Shown: piece by piece, positions 1-13,200 of the stretch
How positions within the stretch are numbered: position 1 is the first letter of the stretch
Layout: every line of letters begins with the position of its first letter
Notes under the pieces: model-generated
Seen by the model: the letters and a program-made list of their open reading frames with translations, nothing else
Told to the model about the DNA's origin: nothing
The model's database searches: none
Translations under genes and position numbers: made by a program
DNA from: Prosopocoilus inquinatus
Taxonomy: Eukaryota; Arthropoda; Insecta; Coleoptera; Lucanidae
Assembly: GCA_036172665.1 (NCBI GenBank)
Contig: CM069870.1
Span: 66,898,212-66,962,211 of the forward strand
Length of the DNA: 64,000 nt
Direction of reading: 5' to 3'

Positions 1-1233
1 AATTAAAATTTAATATTAATTAATTTTACATTTACTTTGTTTCCAAGGACCGTAAGTAGTAATACTTTTATAGCTAGCAGCGAGATTGCAGCAAAAGTTT
101 ATTTACGTAAAAGGGTAAAGGAAGAACATTTTTTAACGCGCTTGCCTAATTGGTGAATAAATTTTCATCGATGGTTGATATCGTAAAACAAATAAATTTA
201 AATATTACTTCGCTCAGTGAATTAAAATAATTAAAATTTTAAATAAAATAATTAATAAACGATATCAGTGATTATTATTACGAAACGCTGCGTTGAAAAT
301 CGAGTGCGGTATCGGTGGGCGTGTTCATACCGAGAGAAAGGCGAAGTTGACCTTCCTATCTCTCTAGCACATTTTAGCGGTTCCAAACAAGTGGTTCATC
401 CGAAATTTTTTGGCTATGATACGGTAGCCACTAAAAAATACCCGCAAAAGGTAGCATTTCGTGTACTTATACTGAGATTTTTTTATTTGCACACTGTAAA
501 AGAACACCCTGTATATAAAATAAATACACAACGTCACTTTTTCTTGCTGGCTTTATGCCAATGTACGACATCTTTAAACGCTACATGACGTCATTCAACG
601 TCATATTACGGCCGCCACATTACGGTGCCGTTATCCTAGGAAACCCAGGCTTTTACAGCCGTCACGTGACAATAGTCATACGTCATACATCTATTACCGA
701 CAGTAATTTCACAGCACTTCCACTTTTCAATAAATATACTTGTAATCAGATGTTCTCGTCATTAACCTACAAATTGCTCGTTGTTTTTTAGCATCGTTCA
801 AAGCTGCTTTTCCTGCTTTGGAGATTTAGAGAATTGGCTATTTGTGGATTGCTGTCATTGGCTTTCGTCATTCACTTGGCGAAATTTACTGGCTATCATC
901 AGTCACGTGATTGATGATAATCAATAGCAGCAATCCCAAAATACCCAGTCTTCCAAGCAGGTAAAGCAACTTAATTCACGCAAAAATTGACGCGTGACTA
1001 CGCCACTGACTACTAGTAATTCTGTGTACATGACGTCACGAGGAACTGCGCATGCCGGCTTCGATCCATTCGTAAAATTCCTCCGAAGCGTTTCGTCCCC
1101 GTTCCACTCCAGTCATTCACTATTTGAGTATAGCACGTTTCGTGTAATAGTTGTTTCCAGTTTCGGCGCATTTTTTCCAGTGGCGCGAAGTGTTTGGCGT
1201 GACGCGGTAACTTTCGCAGTTTTTGCAACAACA
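1..1233. other. Flank and probable promoter region of gene A
   Basis: No gene is recognised. An open stretch on the plus strand at 268-588 has no recognisable domain, and its composition resembles that of neighbouring non-coding DNA. The last 200 bases before the gene A start codon are richer in CpG than the surroundings, as expected near a transcription start, but no clear TATA box or initiator could be fixed. Confidence 0.4.
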
Positions 1234-1270
1234 ATGAAGTGGTTCCTGGCAACAGTCCTGTTAATTGCAG
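1234..1270 (+). CDS. Gene A exon 1, signal peptide
   Basis: ATG followed by 12 codons of hydrophobic residues (MKWFLATVLLIA) and one base of a split Gly codon, then a gtaatc donor. Joined to exon 2 it gives a signal peptide ending around IVWC/QDD. Gene C has the equivalent MEFFFFAVFLLVTG then MVQC/QDD, with the same phase-1 split. The next exon is 20 kb away. A closer alternative first exon cannot be excluded, but none was noticed. Confidence 0.72.
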
Positions 1271-4200
1271 GTAATCCCAAAATTCCCGACGAAGGCATCC
1301 AATTTGACCTTTGCTTTTGTAATATAATGAATTGATGACTTATTAAAAGCGACTTTGATCTAACCGAGCGTTTGCGGACCGCATTTCTGACAAGACAAGA
1401 AATACGGAGAGTCGTCCTTGATTGATGATAAGTATTTAGACCGAGTAACCAAGCTTGTTCGGAGAAAGGCAAAAGAAATCTTTAAAATCAATTTTCGTTG
1501 AATATTCGATTAAAAAAACAAAATGACTTGGCAACAACAGTGAGTTCGGCGACTACAAATTTTTGATTCTATCAAAATCAACAAACCATGTGATTAAAAA
1601 ATATTCAAAACTAGGAAGTGTACAACTCGTTACGTCAAAATGTTTTTCATTTAAGAAAATTAAATTAAATACTTCAAGGATTTATGTTTTACTGCGCTAT
1701 GTAGTACAAGTTTGTTATATGTATGACGATTTATTTGATGGGATGATGAGTAATTACTAATTACACGTCATAAAATGTTTCTTGAAAAGTTGGCCGGCAC
1801 ATTTGATGGAATGTTTGACGAATTGTTTGTTGTGATGATGAAAAAGAGGGGTACAAAGTTTCTCTTTGCATTACAAATTTGGTTTTTTTTAGGGGGCCAT
1901 AATCTCAAAAGTGACGTACGGTTTAAATTTAAATACACGGTGATCAAGAATGACCGCTTGATTAGGTAATACAATTAAGATTACTCTCTTATTTGACTAT
2001 TTACAACACTGAAACGGATATGTTTTGTTTGTTCATTTGACCAGTTTGCCTATTTGTGGGAATTTTCCCGATTCGTGGGAATTTTCAAACATTTATGGAA
2101 CTGAGAGAAACCCACAGCGTTTCGTGGGAATTTTTCAAAATAAGGGATTTTTTATTTACGTAAATAATGGTCCTGTTAATTACGTTGTCGTCGATAAAGC
2201 AGATCGAATCTTAAGAGGACCCTACATATGGATGTCAGAATACTGGAGCCTAGCGTTCGTAAGCCAGTGGCGGCTCGTTAGAATACGCAGGTGAAGGCGT
2301 TGCTTCACTTAAAATTATTAATACAATTTTTTATTTCAAACTAAAAAGTTAAAAAATTGATTAAATTGAAGCTTGATAATTGAAAAGAAAACTGTATATA
2401 TTCATAGAGAAAGAGGGCATTGAAGCTGCTGCTCCACTCTTTGCTGAAGTCACGAGTCGCCACTGTCGTAAGCCATTTTCGTTATAAAACATAAATAAAA
2501 TGTACTAAAACGATGACGTTGCGAGCGTTCTGTTCTCTAATTATTGGCTTAAGACATCCGAGTGTTGCCGTGGTCACGCAATACGAAAACCAATGAATAG
2601 TGTGCATTCAGCGGTAGCGTTCTTACGTAACGTAGCAACGATAAATGAATAACCTTAACCTCTAAAAAGACTTGCAGGCTTAAGATTGTTTGACGTTTAA
2701 TAAAGCTTAAATACGTCTTATTTGGGACAAAATTAATAAAGTTACAAACGGCTGTAAACTAATATTCTAACCTAAAAAAAAAAAAATTCCAGGACACTTC
2801 ATGCCCTGTTTTCAAACGATGTCATGGTATTTATAATACGCCGGCTGCAGCGTTGAGAAAAAATAATAAGAAATTCCACTTATTAAAAAAATCCTTTTAT
2901 TGCGCCGGAGTGATTATCCCCGATTATCCCTTCCAACTAGCCAACTGGAATTAGGCCGCCGAAGTTCTCATAATAAAACGATTTTCACAAGTATAAACCA
3001 TTATTTATTTATTATCGTAGTGTGCCGTGAAAGTCTAGTGAGGTGGTAATACTTATTTATTTAACTAAATTTAAGAGAATTCATTTTGAATTTTAAGCTT
3101 ACTCAGAATTAGGCAATGTTGCAATATTTTCTTACACATCTGAATTTGCGTAATAAATTGACAACAGCGCTTAATCAATCTCTTGAATTGAATTGTCACA
3201 GTTTGACGTACATAAGTCACAATGACATTAAATGAAAGTTATCTAATTTAGGTTCGGTCTTTTCATCTCTGATTAACTTTAACTGTTGATTAATTCCTAT
3301 AGAAACAAATGTCTCTACAGTTGTAACTATGGGAATAAATCAACGATTAATCTTAATGAGAGATGAAAATACCGACCCTTCAATTGACAGCCAACCTATT
3401 AACTTAAAATCATGGCCTACTGCGATTACAAATAAATAAGGAATGGTTTACTACTACAATAAATACTAAATTGCTTCAAATGTAGGTAAAAAATAGTGAA
3501 CTTGTTTGTTTTTAGTCTGGTATTTTGTCAAGCGATCATTTTGCTTACCATAGAAAGCAGAAAATTCGGTTTTCAGACAGGGAACACAGGGATGTCCCCA
3601 TTTTGTTGGGTGGTAACCCCAGTTCAGATGAAGACTCATGTTCGCGCTGTTCTTGTTTGTAATTTGCAACCGTGCTGGAAAAGGTGAAGCCTCGAGGGGA
3701 AAAGATCGATTCCTCCACGGTCTGACATTCTTCTTTGAATTTCTTACATAAAATCGAATAAGTTTTTTTTTTCATTGTTGCCTTACCGAAACCTTTTGCT
3801 TCCAGTTTAAAAATTCAGTTCAGTTCGGATTTTAATGTTTGTTTGTTGACGTTACGAATGTAATTGTTTATTTTTTTATGGACTCTAAACTATTAAACTA
3901 CAAAACAATTTTTTTACGGACTCCTAAACCATTAAATCACAAAACCTTGGAAATGCGAGATAGGAAGTTTCGCATTTAATCTAAAAAAAATAGCATGTAC
4001 CAAGTGCAAAAGTCAAAAAGAACTACTAAGTACGACAGTGTCACGAAATAGTTTATCGGCAAGTCCACTTGTGTGAACTTTGGCTAATGTTGATTACTAG
4101 TAATAATAATAATAATCGTTGTGACGCAGGTGTTAAAGCAAACAAGTTTCTCATCGGTGAGCAAGAACTTGAAACTAACTGGTCTTGGAAAAAGGTCACG

Positions 4201-7200
4201 TGCTTGCTTCGTTTCATGACGATTATAGGGGGCGATCCTGAAATATTGAATTGCGTCAATGACGTCTTTGTGACGTAGCGTATACGCGCAAACCCCCAAA
4301 AAAAATGTTATGAAATAAATTCACTCTAAGGCCTTGCACATTAGAATTTAAAGTAATTCATAATAATTTAATATCCAAAAAGAAATTATGATTATGACTT
4401 ATCCTCGGCAAGATCATCATTATTTGTTATTATTACAAAATAGAAGAGCAACGAACAAAGCGGAGGCAGTTAATACTTGTAACATTGAAGTCATTACGAT
4501 TTTCATTACGTATTTAATTTGCTCACGTTTTAATTTAATAACGTATCAGAGCACGAACATATTTGGAGTGTACAATCGCGGATAATAAAATCCGGCCACG
4601 TCAGCTTTTAACGATAAGTTCCTTACCTTGTTAGTAAACGTCAAATTGGACATTTCAAGTCGTTTTGCTAGTGACATTTTTCTTTTCAATTTGCATTTGC
4701 ATTTTTCTCTGTTTGGATTTTATTCTCCACTGCTGTACGTTGGAAATTATTTCGACTCAATTAACTACTCGCCTGCTTTAAATTATCATTAAATATGCAA
4801 TTGTTCACACAAAACACCAACCCCAATGACAGGACAGGACGCGAGTTGTTCCGGCACGATTTAATACAAACATCCTGTGCAGCGAAATAAAATAAATGTT
4901 GCTTAATTGCTTGCGTTTTATAAGCGAAATTAATTTCCCTAATAAATAAATGCATCCATTGTATACACTATTCCAAATATCAAGTTTTGAAAATACGATT
5001 TTTTTTTCGTTTTTTTTTTGGTTAGTTTATCAGTTATCTACCATACTTGAAATATTACAAATTATGTTATTTTAAGTATAATTATCGTATAACAATTTCG
5101 GACAAATAATCTGTTCTAAGGAATATACACAGCGAGTAAAAATGACTGATAGGGGCGAGGTTGTAGCAATTACTTCGACAGAAATTAAACGCCAGAATTT
5201 AATTTTCAAACGTCAATCAAAAAGACTGCTTTACATTAAAAAAATTTCTGGTTCTTACATTGACTTACTTGAATTTTTCTCGAGAGGAAACTTTGTAGAA
5301 TTTGTGTTTAAAACAGGTAACTTAAAAGTTTTTTTTTTTTAATTTCAATTTATCATTTACTACTTTCGATTTTACTTAGAAAGAAAGTGCAAATTACAAT
5401 GAAATTACCATCAAGAAATGAAGTTTTAGAACTAGGGCTCAACTTTTGTTATAACAGAGAGAGTTGGTAACACTGGAATCTAAAATTTAACAATATGCTA
5501 TACAGTATACACTTTCAGGATTAGATTTTTACTTTGTTGCAACTGTGTTGGCTCACTTCCAACACAAACATTTTAATTTTTTTGTGAATTTGATGGTTAT
5601 TTAAAATGGATGTTTGGCGACCCCCTCGTATGTTGCAACAACCATGACCTACTTCGATTCATATATTGCCTCGTGGTGTTCATAATTTCTTTTTTATTTA
5701 CTGTTAGGCCTGAAAAAAGACTCAGTTAAAAGAATTAATTTACAAGCTCTGCCTAAATTAATTTGTTATTTGAAAATTTTCGCCTTGGCAGCTGTCCGTC
5801 TTAACTTAATTCGTCGGGTTAAATATAATTAGCACGCCTCTTCTGGTTTCGCTATTTGTAGTAGTGATTAGCTGAAGCCTTAATGAATAATTCGGTAGGC
5901 AACCTTGCAGTTAATTAACAAACATCGAGTTTTTCTTAGTAGACTACGTATGACCGTGCATGTTTGTATGCATGACCATGTGTTTAAACATTTATTTAAA
6001 AATGCAACGTATTTACTTTGGCAGACCGCGAAGAAATTTCGCAAAATGTCTTCATAGTCTGTTTCGTAAGTACAGTCGATTGCAGAAAAATCGAGTTGTA
6101 CCAAAAAAAAAATCAATGGTGCAAAATCTCATAATTTTTTCGCAATGTAAATCTGTCTTTTATTTTTATAATATAGGTTAAAATAGGTTATAAAATTTAA
6201 CCATTTAACGCGTTTCAACGTTAAAAATATCTGTCACGATGACAGCAAGTGACACTGACACGTCCAAATAAAACTAATATAGACAATTGTACTCGATTTT
6301 TTGAAATTACCTGTATGTACAGTTGCGGCCCTTGAAAACTGGTATACTTTGATAAACATAATATTTTGACCGTGTATACTGTAAACTAGTCCTAATTTTC
6401 CTTGAAAAATGCAGCCGAAAGTATTACAAAAAGTAGCCCAAATTCCGAAGTATACAATAGAAATATTAATTAATTGTATTATAATATTTATAATATTTGA
6501 TATATTTTGACATCAAAAGTTATTTTGGTCAGGGGTTGTCATAGTTTTTAAAATTATTGTTGGACCCTTGGTTTTACTTGCTGTTAACAGCTAGTCACTT
6601 TCCACTTCACGCCCCCCCCTCCCCCCTCCTTAACCAAAATAATTTTTGATGCCTCGGTATTAGCAGAAATAAATTTAAAAAATTCTGTATTAATAAAACA
6701 AATTAAAATAATGCCATCTTAATATTTTTGGATTAGAAGTGTGGTAATTAAAAAAAAAATTAATCATTAATTCATCACACACCTGTAATTAATTTGACAG
6801 TTGTCGAGGTGAAATATCATTTTTTTGTTTTTGCTGAAAATAGGAGCAGAAAGAAATAAAAGAAAATGTAAAAAACCAAATTAACCTGCAAAAAAGAAAA
6901 AGAAGACAACTGTAAAACAGCTCAGTGAACAAAATGTGAACAATCAATTTGATAAAAATAAACAAAAGAGAAAAACGAAATTAAAGAAATAAACAGAAGT
7001 ACCACAATGCTGAGATGGACAAAAAATATCGAAAATTGTTGCAACTCGTAGGAAACAAAAGAGAACCAATTCGATTAAAAAGAGTAGAATGTGAAGAACA
7101 GAAAAGAAAATAATAGACAAAATACAAATAAATGAAAAACGGCGATTTTCCAGTCGAAAACTTGCCAGTCAAGAAGAGACTGGCAGGATCCAAAAGGTTA

Positions 7201-10200
7201 AAACAAGACAATTGTAACGTGAATAAAATCCAAAACATCAATTCCTTAAAACAAAAGAGAAAGAAAAAAATATGAAATTAACAGAAAACAAAAGGCGAAA
7301 AACGGAAAGAGAAGACACAAAACGATATTCGAAGTAAGTACAGTCGCGGTCAAACTCGCATCCGAAACCGATTGGCAGTTATGTAACCCTTACTAAATGT
7401 TAATAAGAGCGCAATTGGCTTACAACGGTGTCGATTAGGATGATTGCGACTGTACATATTTGCGGTTTCGAGTAGAATGTAGAATTTTGTTGAGTGTCGT
7501 TGTGTTGTTATGCGAAACAACAAAAGGGCGAATCAATCAGGCGAAAAAAGTAGCCCAAATCAAGTGCCAAATAATTTAAATAATAAATTTAAAAAAGAAC
7601 ATTTTTTGGCATTTACTCGCAATTTTTTTTTTTTGCAAAAAATTATACTGATTCATGTTACTATGTTTAATCAACTTTTACTCGGAACAATTTAGGATTT
7701 ATGATGCTTTGCAGATTTGGAAGTAATCGCAAAAGACAATTATGTTTTTTTATACGTATTACTTATCGGACAACATAAATTTAGGGGTGTTCGGTTCAGT
7801 TTTAGAGATACATATATCGATGGTCTCAAATAATTAATACCGTTTAAGCTTAATATGATTTGTTTTATATTTATGTGTTATTGATTTGAGGTAGTCTCAA
7901 ATCAAGTATATTATACTTGAGTCTACATTTGGGGAGCAATCTTATTTCTATGTTGGCGACGCTGATTTGGTAATAACAATAACAAGTATGGGAAGTAAAT
8001 AACAAGGCAATCAGTTTGGAATTTATAATGATTGTGATAGATTAACATTTGATGAATGGTTCTTCCATTTAAACGTTTAAATTAGACATTTCTCTGTTTT
8101 TAGAGGCGTTGAAATTGGAAAGGCTTTTTGAAAAGGAATATAAATATATTTTCTCTCTCTGTATGTTGGCAATTATTGATTATCCCACACTTCACCACAG
8201 CACTTCACCTTTGTTTTGTTTTTTTTTTTTTTTAATTAAAAACTAAGTGAAGAAAGCATTGCAAATAGCACCTGCGATATATTTGCATCTTCTTAGTTAT
8301 GACATTTGTGAATTGATTTAACAAATACTTTTGCACGAAATTTCAAATATCTTGCCGATTTACAATAATTAGGACTTTGCACTTTTATTGATGTATTTAA
8401 GAGACTTTTGTTTTGTACCATCATAATGCAACAGGTGGTGATCCTGGTAATTTATAAACCAGTTGATTACAGTGACATGCACAGTCGTGAGAAAAAATTA
8501 TTGGTCATAAGCTCTACATGGCGACATGTGTCTATCAAATTGATAAATATTTAAGGACCGCCCTTATTGGTTGTAGGCAAGAACAAACTTTACCATTAAT
8601 GCGAACAAGTAATCGAATTAGGACTTAATTAAATTAAAACTTCAAGGATTTCACGCGTTTGGACAACCTGATTTATTACAGTTATTGATTCTGCAGAGCG
8701 TTCTCTCTCTTAATTGGTTATGCGAGGATTATATCTGTCGCTTATTATTAAGTTTCTCTATTCTACAACGCAAAATAATTAAGTTGCTAAATGCATATTT
8801 TGCTTTCCAACATTTTATGTTTTCACATGACGTGGGACACCCAGTATATACATACAGGTACAGTCGCGATCATAGCAATCGAAATTAACTGCACCCTTAT
8901 TGACGTTGGTAATAAGAGTTACAGAAGTGTCAGTCGACAGAACTGTCAGTCTATCTCGACTAGCTTGATCGCGACTGTACAATCTAACAAAGTTGTACTC
9001 CAAGAGTACTTACATACAATCTTTTAACTTTCTTTAACAGTGCACATAATTAAGTATTGTGTTTCAAAAGCTTTTAAATGATAATCGTCTTTGTCATTTG
9101 AAATGCTAATTGTTAAAAATGAAACGACATGTAAAATCCACGCTTATGTTAAACACTTATGTTGTGACTGATAGCAAAGTCAAGTCGGCCAACATAAAAT
9201 CTGAAATCATTACCGGCAATTGTTCTGTACCCTATTGCCAATTAAGAGAGTGCCCTTCGTTGCGAGTGTTTCATTTTTCCACGTAATCCACAACACTTCC
9301 TGCAGTAAATATGAATAATATTTTGTGTGATAGCTGCTATTATCTCGTGACAAGTGGTCGAGTTTATACAACTGATAATGACCAGACGAATGAATCATTA
9401 TGGTCAACAGCAAACAAAGCACTTTATTCACTCTGACTGCTTAGAAAAAATCGCTTAAACTCTTCTTACTTCCCGTCAAAATAAAACCATAATATGTTGA
9501 TGAATTTGCGCAACGTTCAAATTACTTCCTGCAGTTTAAATTTTTACTAATAGGTACAAAACTGGTTTCGTTTTCATATACGTACAGGGTATTCCACTTA
9601 AGGCGCCTTCCTTCATACCTCTCTAGTTACTCATTTTACTAAAAACAAATTTCAAATTAAAGTTACCTGGTATCATGTAGAGCATATTTTAAAATTAGTC
9701 TGGTGTATACCGAGCGTTCCGTTTGGTGTCTGCAGTGTAAAGATAAATAAACAGTTTGTTTGCTCTGTAACCATAGCAACTAGCAAATGACAAAGTGTTT
9801 CGCGTATTTTTAAAAATCATAAAAGAAAAATCTAAATAACTGAAAAAATTGTCAACGTCAGATATCCACGACCCCTACATACCATTGAAAAGTGGCAATA
9901 TGGCATTCCTTAAAAAAAAATAGTTCTCGTAGTTTCAATATTCTCAAGTTTATTAATTTTTTTTGTAAGAACTAACGTTACTTGGAATTTTTCTTCACGG
10001 TGTAATTGAAAAAGCATTTCAAGATGAAACTTTTGCAAAAAAAAATACAAATCTCTAACGTCATTTGTGCGGACGATATTTGCATTTGTTTGAAGCACAG
10101 CAACAGCGACATATTTTTTTTTAAGTTGAGTAACGCAAAAACGGTTTAGATTAGACGCTGTTAGTGTTACACAGTGTCGCACTGAAATTCAATCCGGAAC

Positions 10201-13200
10201 TCGAAAATGCAAAAATATGTACGATGCTCCATTTAAAATAACGAAGTGACATAACTTCCGGACCAAACGGAACACTCTGTATACACCGGACTAATTTTGC
10301 TTCATGCTCCACATGATATCAAGTATCTTACATTCGAAACATTTTTTTTTTGTAAAATAAATAACTAGAGAGATATGAAGGAATCAGACTTAGGTGAAAC
10401 ACCCTGTATAGTGTCATTCATAAAATTCATATGTAATAACATTTGGAAATTTATAATATTTCTGAGAGATCCACAGAAATTCAATGAGTTCGACGAGTAC
10501 AAAACCGTAATGTCTAGAGAATGAAAATAAATTACTTGAAGGACACTGCGGCTTTTTTTAAGAATATTATTTGTAAGCATATTATTGGAGTGGTGCACTA
10601 AAAATAATGAATGCACGCATCCAGAAGTCAAAACCATCCGTTTTGGGGCAAAAGCGACGCCGAGGTCGCTCAGGAAAGGTTAAAAAAGCTTTATTATTAG
10701 TCAAATATTTTTTTTTCTATTTTGGTACTTGAATGGCTTACATTATGAAACTGAAATGAGTTGTTTGGGTTTTATAAAGTAGAACATTAAAGCACTCGAA
10801 ATTTTATCTTGTTAGGTCAGTGGCAACGGCAACTTACTTAGCTACATTTGTTCAAATCTCAAATTACAAATAAATGATAATTTAATTTAATCAAATTTAA
10901 TTCAAATTACGGATGGTTGAAATTACCTATATTTGTTGACATCGCAAATCATAAACCTAACTAAAACACTTTATAAACTGACAAAATATTTAATTACAAA
11001 CGTCAGCATCCGCTATCAACAAAACTAAATTTTTAAGCTTTTTTCATGTCTCAGAACCAAAATGGAAAAAATACTATAAAATGCACGTACTTGTTCATTT
11101 AAAAAACTCGTCTTCTACTCGTTTTCTAAAACTGAACGCGTGCGCTAAAATTACGTCTTTGAAACTTGTTCTTTAATATACTAATATTTTGTTTGGCTAG
11201 TTCTTGCACAATTTTAAAGACTGGGGTTTTACGAAGAATGTTTATTTTTATTTTTATTTTTATTTTTTTAACTATATGCTTAGTTTAACAGTAAATTAAA
11301 TTGTAATTTAATTAATGATGCTGTTACTTGATTTTTCAAAAGATCGATTTTTTAGTAAAAAAAATATCGATATTTTCTCGATCGCTTTTTCATCTCGATT
11401 TTATTTTTTTACCAAATCGACTCGAAAGTAATGTAATTTTTGGATTTGAGTTGGAGAAACGGAAAATAGAAACAGACTGTCGAGTGGAAGACTATCAAAT
11501 TTGGGTATTTTTGAGTAGTCTGAATACAAAAGAGTGGTACATTTAATTTGAGAAGAAATTGCAGCTTATTTCGAGTTTATTTAAGTTTTAAAATTACTCT
11601 TCTTGATCGCGTGTAATTTTTAAAAAAATATGTTTAGTTTCTTATTATATGAAATTTTAATTTTCAGAGAAAGTTATTTATGTTTCTGTCTATTTAAATA
11701 GAGTTACTGTTACGTTTTGAAAAATGGAAAATAAGGTTTTGTTTTTTTATTATATTTTTATTTTTTTAGAATAGTTTATTTTTACTTACTTGTTTACTAT
11801 TTTTAGTTACTTTTAGTTTAGCAAAAATTTTGAAACTGAAATGACTTTGTGATTAATTTTTGAAAAATACAGGCTGATTTATTAGTTCACCGACGAGCTT
11901 TGCCATATGAAAGCTCATGTAGTTTTAAGAAAGAAAAATCATTTGTTTAATTTTTTTAAACTAAATGCTGCCACTCAAATTAGATTAATCAATCAAACAT
12001 CTTCGTTCGAGTGAAAAAATTTTTAGGTCGTCATAGTACAGTAGGTACGCATTAAAGCGGGAGGAGGACATTTTGAGCAGTTATTATAATTTATTATAAT
12101 TATGTGTTTACATGATTTTGAATCTTGGACAATTTATATAAATATTTAAATGATTGTGAAACATTAAAATAATTAGAATCAGAAGTTTCAAGTTTTCTAT
12201 TTGCTTCAATGAATTGATCATTTTTCTTAAAATTACGCGAGTTTTCGTAATGGAAAGTTTGTCGGTGAGCTAAAAAATCACCCTGTATAAATCGATCTTG
12301 GATCTTTTTTGCTCTTTTTTACTTGAATCGATGTTTAACATACATACACGATCTGAATCGATTCAAAGGGACATATTTTGTGTTTTATGTACATATACAC
12401 GGTGGCCAGAAAAATGCGGACAAACGCCAGGTAGAACGATTCTTTGTTCAATTCTGAGGCGATAATCTTAATCCAAAAAAGTTATGCGGTCCTTCCTTAA
12501 GGCGCACGAGACCATCAAACCTTAAGATGTACGGCTAAAATTTAGCAAAATTCGTCAAATTTATCTATGTAAAATCATTGTGGTGAAATTTAGAAATGGA
12601 ATTATCTCAAATGCATTGATGTAACTAATCGATTAATACCAATGGTTTACATTTTTAACATTTCTTCATTGGCTTTTTTGAAATTAAAGTACATATGGCA
12701 ACGTGGAACTGTAAGGCTGCTTGTTTAAAAGTAGTAAGTAGTTGTCAATTTTTGACGTTTCTCATGTGACATTTGGCTCTTGAAATAAGATAAACATTTT
12801 GTGCTGTTCTTAGTACCGAACAATGTTTACCTTTGGAGAATACGCCGACATGTATATGGTATTCGGATTTTGCAATGGAAATGCAAACTTGGCAAAAGAA
12901 GAATATCAAATACGGTATCCTCAACGGCGACATCCATCCACCAACACGTTCCGTAGAATGGATCAGCGACTTAGAGAAACTGGCTCCTTTATACCGAATT
13001 ATCGTAACAGCGGTAGACCTAGAGGGCGTCGAACAGTTCAATTAGAAGAGCAAATATTGGATGCTGTTTACGAAGATCCGACGTCCAGCACAAGACAAAT
13101 AGCTCGGGAACTAAATATTCCTAGCAAAACAACAGTGCACTCAGTACTATCTCAAAATTTGTTGCATCCGTTTCATGCAAGGAAAGTGCAGCCTTTGTAT

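Larger units (their letters stand above)
1271..12397. other. First part of gene A intron 1
   Basis: Long intronic DNA. It holds several miniature inverted-repeat elements (2265-2465, 3251-3378, 7341-7452, 8861-8977, 9585-10406, 11870-12285), AT-rich simple sequence and short T or A runs. Short open stretches such as 5142-5342 have no recognisable product. No nested gene is supported. Confidence 0.55.

Noticed and set aside
268..588. 106-codon open frame upstream of gene A
   Set aside because: No recognisable domain, no ATG context or splice structure, and residue use typical of non-coding AT-rich DNA.
5142..5342. 66-codon ATG frame in gene A intron 1
   Set aside because: It ends in a poly-Phe run from T-rich DNA, with no homology pattern. 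A gtaact inside it could be a donor but there is no partner exon.
12745..13041. 98-codon minus-strand frame over the mariner element
   Set aside because: Antisense shadow of the transposase frame.
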